Origin: DATBAK01 sp036787815
GTDB taxonomy: Bacteria; Actinomycetota; Acidimicrobiia; IMCC26256; PALSA-610
Length of the DNA: 8,442 nt
Direction: 5' to 3'
Assembly (NCBI GenBank): GCA_036787815.1
Contig: DAIQOP010000169.1
Location: forward strand, 1-8,442
Shown: one piece after another, positions 6,888-8,442 of the stretch
Layout of the letters: each line of letters begins with the position of its first letter
How positions within the stretch are numbered: the first letter of the stretch is position 1
Notes under the pieces: generated by a model
Database searches by the model: none
Seen by the model: only the letters and a program-made list of their open reading frames with translations
What the model was told of the DNA's origin: nothing
Position numbers and translations under genes: made by a program

Positions 6888-7760
6888 GACGCGACGCTGA
6901 AGCACATCTACACCGGGAAGGTGCGCGAGCTCTACGAGGTCGCGCACGACCGGTTGTTGATGGTCGCGAGCGATCGGGTCTCGGTCTTCGATGTCGTGCT
7001 GCCCGACGAGATCCCCGACAAGGGGCGTGTCCTCACGGGGCTCTCGTCGTGGTGGTTCGATCAGACCGCGGGGGTCGTCCCGAACCATCTCATCTCTTCG
7101 GATCCCACTGACTTCCCCGAGATCACACGCGATGTCGAGGGCCGGGCGATGCTCGTGCGCTCGACGCGCCCCGTGCGCCTGGAGTGCGTCGTTCGTGGGT
7201 ACGTGTTCGGGCACGGTTGGAGCGAGTACGTGAGCCAGGGCACGATCGGAGGGCAAGCCGCGCCGGTGGGGCTCGCCCAAGCCGGGGTGCTCCCGGAGCC
7301 GCTCTTCACCCCCACCACGAAGGCCGAAGCAGGCCACGACGTGCCGCTGACCCCCGAGGAAGCGATCGCGGTGGTCGGTGCCGACCGCTACGCCCGGCTG
7401 CGCGACATGTCGCTGCGGTTGTACGAGTTCGGCGCGCGCCACGCGCACACGTGCGGCTTGATCCTCGCCGACACGAAGTTCGAGTTCGGTGAGCGCGACG
7501 GCGAGATCCTGTTGATCGACGAGGTGATGACTCCCGACTCGTCGCGGTACTGGCCGGCCGCCGACTACGCGCCGGGTGGGTCGCCGCCGTCGTTCGACAA
7601 GCAGTTCGTGCGTGACTACATGGACAGCGTCGGCTGGGACCGCCAGAGCCCGCCGCCGCACCTGCCGACCGACGTGATCGAGAACACGCGCAGCCGGTAC
7701 GTCGAGGCCTACGAGACCATCACCGGGCTCAGTTTCGACGAGTGGTTCGGGCCCGAATGA
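6882..7760 (+). CDS. purC: SAICAR synthetase (phosphoribosylaminoimidazole-succinocarboxamide synthase)
   Basis: PurC joins aspartate to CAIR with ATP to give SAICAR, the substrate of PurB. The 292 residues match the longer actinobacterial/yeast-like form rather than the roughly 240-residue E. coli form. Motifs: TGKVRELYEV (11-20), SDRVSVFDVVLPDEIPDKG (30-48), RPVRLECVVRGYVFGHGWSEY (96-116), LFTPTTKAEAGHD (141-153), LILADTKFEFG (193-203), LLIDEVMTPDSSRYWP (210-225) with the metal and ATP-binding acidic residues, and SFDKQFVRDY (237-246). The start is ATG 6882, with GGAGGT (6867-6872) 9 nt upstream. Its stop lies in ATGA, opening another small ORF toward purS. Confidence 0.97.
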   Translation: MSDATLKHIYTGKVRELYEVAHDRLLMVASDRVSVFDVVLPDEIPDKGRVLTGLSSWWFDQTAGVVPNHLISSDPTDFPEITRDVEGRAMLVRSTRPVRLECVVRGYVFGHGWSEYVSQGTIGGQAAPVGLAQAGVLPEPLFTPTTKAEAGHDVPLTPEEAIAVVGADRYARLRDMSLRLYEFGARHAHTCGLILADTKFEFGERDGEILLIDEVMTPDSSRYWPAADYAPGGSPPSFDKQFVRDYMDSVGWDRQSPPPHLPTDVIENTRSRYVEAYETITGLSFDEWFGPE

Positions 7761-7831
7761 CGCGAACCCCTCCCACTAGGATCGAACGCATGCAGCGCTC
7801 GAAGGGTCCGGCCGTGAGGTTCGCAGCATGA
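7757..7831 (+). CDS. Putative bridging minicistron after purC
   Basis: A 24-codon ORF (MTRTPPTRIER followed by MQRSKGPAVRFAA) opens on the purC stop (ATGA at 7757-7760) and closes on ATGA at 7828-7831, the start of the next five-codon ORF. It is basic and contains no known domain. Its first ATG lacks a clear Shine-Dalgarno sequence, so it would rely on ribosomes finishing purC. An internal in-frame ATG (7790) stands 7 nt after a TAGGAT element and could be a leaderless start; an internal GTG (7814) has GAAGGG 7 nt upstream. The last residues, VRFAA, copy the start of PurS (MRFEA). It is supported by geometry only. Confidence 0.3.
   Translation: MTRTPPTRIERMQRSKGPAVRFAA
7775..7783 (+). promoter_or_regulatory. 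Candidate internal -10 upstream of purS
   Basis: ACTAGGATC contains TAGGAT (7777-7782), a TANNNT -10. The expected transcription start (about 7789-7790) coincides with ATG 7790, which suggests a leaderless transcript. The same nine-base pattern ACTANGATC is found before purA (2885-2893). No -35 is evident. It could supply extra purS/purQ/purL transcript independent of the main promoter. Confidence 0.35.
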
Positions 7832-7855
7832 GGTTCGCAGCGTGAGGTTCGAGGC
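7814..7855 (+). repeat. Three tandem 14-bp copies carrying the purS start
   Basis: Copies: GTGAGGTTCGCAGC (7814-7827), ATGAGGTTCGCAGC (7828-7841) and GTGAGGTTCGAGGC (7842-7855). The first two differ only in the start base; the third differs from the first by two bases and encodes the PurS N terminus. Each copy begins with a start codon fused to TGA (RTGA) and holds GAGG, which sits 8 nt before the next copy's start codon, so each copy supplies the ribosome site for the next. As 14 is not a multiple of 3, each copy's reading frame ends at the next copy's TGA. Confidence 0.92.
7828..7845 (+). CDS. Putative five-codon minicistron before purS
   Basis: ATG AGG TTC GCA GCG TGA encodes MRFAA, a near copy of the PurS start MRFEA. 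It begins on the stop of the preceding small ORF (ATGA) and ends on the purS start (GTGA at 7842-7845). GAGG (7816-7819) lies 8 nt upstream. It is too short to have a product function; any role would be to hand ribosomes to purS. It may simply be debris from duplication of the purS start. Confidence 0.3.
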   Translation: MRFAA

Positions 7856-8102
7856 GCAGGTGGAGGTGACCCACCGGCCCGGCATCCTCGATCCGGCCGG
7901 AGCCACCGTCGAGCGCGCGTTGCCGGCGCTCGGATGGGCCAACGTGACGCAGGTGCGGATCGGCAAGAGCATCAGGCTCGTCATCGACGCGCCCGACGCG
8001 GCGGCGGCGACCGCACAGGTCGACGAGATGTGCCGGAGCATCCTCACCAACCCCGTGATCGAGGACTACGAGTTGCACCTGCAGGAGCTCTCGCGAGCGT
8101 GA
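7842..8102 (+). CDS. purS: FGAM synthase subunit PurS
   Basis: PurS is the small structural subunit of the split formylglycinamidine ribonucleotide synthase; it bridges PurQ (glutaminase) and small PurL (ATP-dependent amidation), helping ammonia transfer. The 86 residues equal the family length. Recognisable are THRPGILDPAGATVERALPAL (10-30), the VRIGKSIRLVID strand (38-49) and DEMCRSILTNPVIEDYEL (61-78), which is the family's C-terminal hallmark. The start is GTG 7842 in the third 14-bp repeat, with GAGG (7830-7833) 8 nt upstream. The two earlier repeat starts are in other frames and cannot extend PurS. It is followed by purQ, as in other split systems. Its stop overlaps a GTG (GTGA) that opens a nine-codon ORF. 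Confidence 0.96.
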   Translation: MRFEAQVEVTHRPGILDPAGATVERALPALGWANVTQVRIGKSIRLVIDAPDAAAATAQVDEMCRSILTNPVIEDYELHLQELSRA

Positions 8103-8128
8103 AGGTCTCCGAGGAGGACGGCCGATGA
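8099..8128 (+). CDS. Putative bridging minicistron between purS and purQ
   Basis: Nine codons, MKVSEEDGR, start on the purS stop (GTGA at 8099-8102) and end on the purQ start (ATGA at 8125-8128). AGGAG (8083-8087) lies 11 nt upstream, and the ORF itself contains the purQ Shine-Dalgarno sequence GAGGAGG (8111-8117). Its first nine bases, GTGAAGGTC, recur at 8131-8139 as codons 3-5 of purQ. There is no known product. The frame is also open upstream within purS, so chance is possible. Confidence 0.3.
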   Translation: MKVSEEDGR

Positions 8129-8442
8129 CGGTGAAGGTCGGAATCGTGCTCTTCCCCGGTACCAACTGCGAGCAGGACATCGCCTGGGTGGTCGAGCAGC
8201 TCGGCGGCGAGCCGGTCGTGTGCTGGCACGGGGAGCCGACCGTGGGCGATGCCGACGCGATCGTGATTCCGGGCGGCTTCGCCCACGGCGACTACCTGCG
8301 CACCGGGGCGATCGCCCGCTTCTCGCCCGTGATGACGGCGGTGCGCGAGTTCGCGGCGCAGGGTGGCCCGGTCGTCGGGGTGTGCAACGGCTTCCAGGTG
8401 CTCACCGAGGCCGGGTTGCTGCCGGGTGCGTTGCAGAAGAAC
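8125..8442 (+). CDS. purQ: FGAM synthase subunit PurQ (glutaminase), 5' part
   Basis: PurQ is the class I glutamine amidotransferase subunit that supplies ammonia to PurL for making FGAM. The first 106 residues are present (about half of a typical protein of roughly 225), and the gene runs off the window edge. Visible: VGIVLFPGTNCEQD (5-18), PGGFAHGDYLRTG (49-61) and the nucleophile elbow GVCNGFQ (85-91) with catalytic Cys87. The His/Glu of the triad lie beyond the window. ATG 8125 has GAGGAGG 7 nt upstream; an in-frame GTG at 8131 would give the shorter MKVGIV start but is 13 nt from that site, so ATG is preferred. purL is expected next, since PurS and PurQ function only with the small PurL. 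Confidence 0.97.
   Translation, partial: MTVKVGIVLFPGTNCEQDIAWVVEQLGGEPVVCWHGEPTVGDADAIVIPGGFAHGDYLRTGAIARFSPVMTAVREFAAQGGPVVGVCNGFQVLTEAGLLPGALQKN

Noticed and set aside
5483..6907. 474-codon antisense frame opposite purB
   Set aside because: It is the same type of shadow. Its composition reflects reverse-complemented PurB codons.
1..8442. Search for tRNA/rRNA genes, CRISPR arrays, insertion sequences, riboswitches and attachment sites
   Set aside because: I saw no cloverleaf, regularly spaced long repeats, transposase motifs or terminal inverted repeats. The region is compact housekeeping DNA with uniform codon style and no sign of transfer.

Overview
The window is one strand of a GC-rich chromosome with all genes on the + strand. 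It holds the junction of two housekeeping loci. The first is the end of a heat-shock locus: the 3' end of hspR, then clpB. The second is a purine biosynthesis operon: purA, purD, purB, purC, purS and the 5' part of purQ. High GC content, the HspR-type regulator next to clpB, the split PurS/PurQ form of FGAM synthase and frequent GTG starts point to an actinobacterium. A deep lineage such as Acidimicrobiia is plausible, but that is an inference from gene order and style, not a proof.

Layout. Positions 1-195 are the coiled-coil tail of a probable HspR repressor. Its stop codon lies inside a perfect 10-3-10 palindrome (190-212) with the 7-7-7 geometry of a HAIR operator, followed by clpB (250-2832). 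A strong GC hairpin (2833-2880) follows the clpB stop and separates the heat-shock unit from the purine unit. A short leader with an ACTANGATC -10-like element and a good Shine-Dalgarno sequence precedes purA (2946-4238). purD follows after 3 nt, and purB overlaps purD by ATGA. purC, purS and purQ come next; purQ runs off the window, and purL is expected beyond it.

How the genes work together. PurD makes GAR from phosphoribosylamine. PurS and PurQ, with the PurL expected downstream, convert FGAR to FGAM. PurC and PurB carry out consecutive steps (SAICAR synthesis, then fumarate release). PurB and PurA also form the two-step IMP-to-AMP branch. ClpB with the DnaK system reactivates aggregated proteins, under probable HspR control.

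Most unusual feature. From purD/purB to purQ, every stop codon can be read as overlapping a start codon by four bases (RTGA). This holds even where the annotated genes are separated by 49, 81 and 22 nt, because those gaps are exactly spanned by tiny ORFs of 18, 24 plus 5, and 9 codons that begin on the upstream stop and end on the downstream start. At each of the three gaps the tiny ORFs include a partial copy of the start region of the downstream gene: a 20/21 repeat at purB/purC, a 14-bp triple repeat before purS, and a 9-bp repeat at purS/purQ. This looks like a termination-reinitiation relay built by short duplications of start sites. Its translation is untested.
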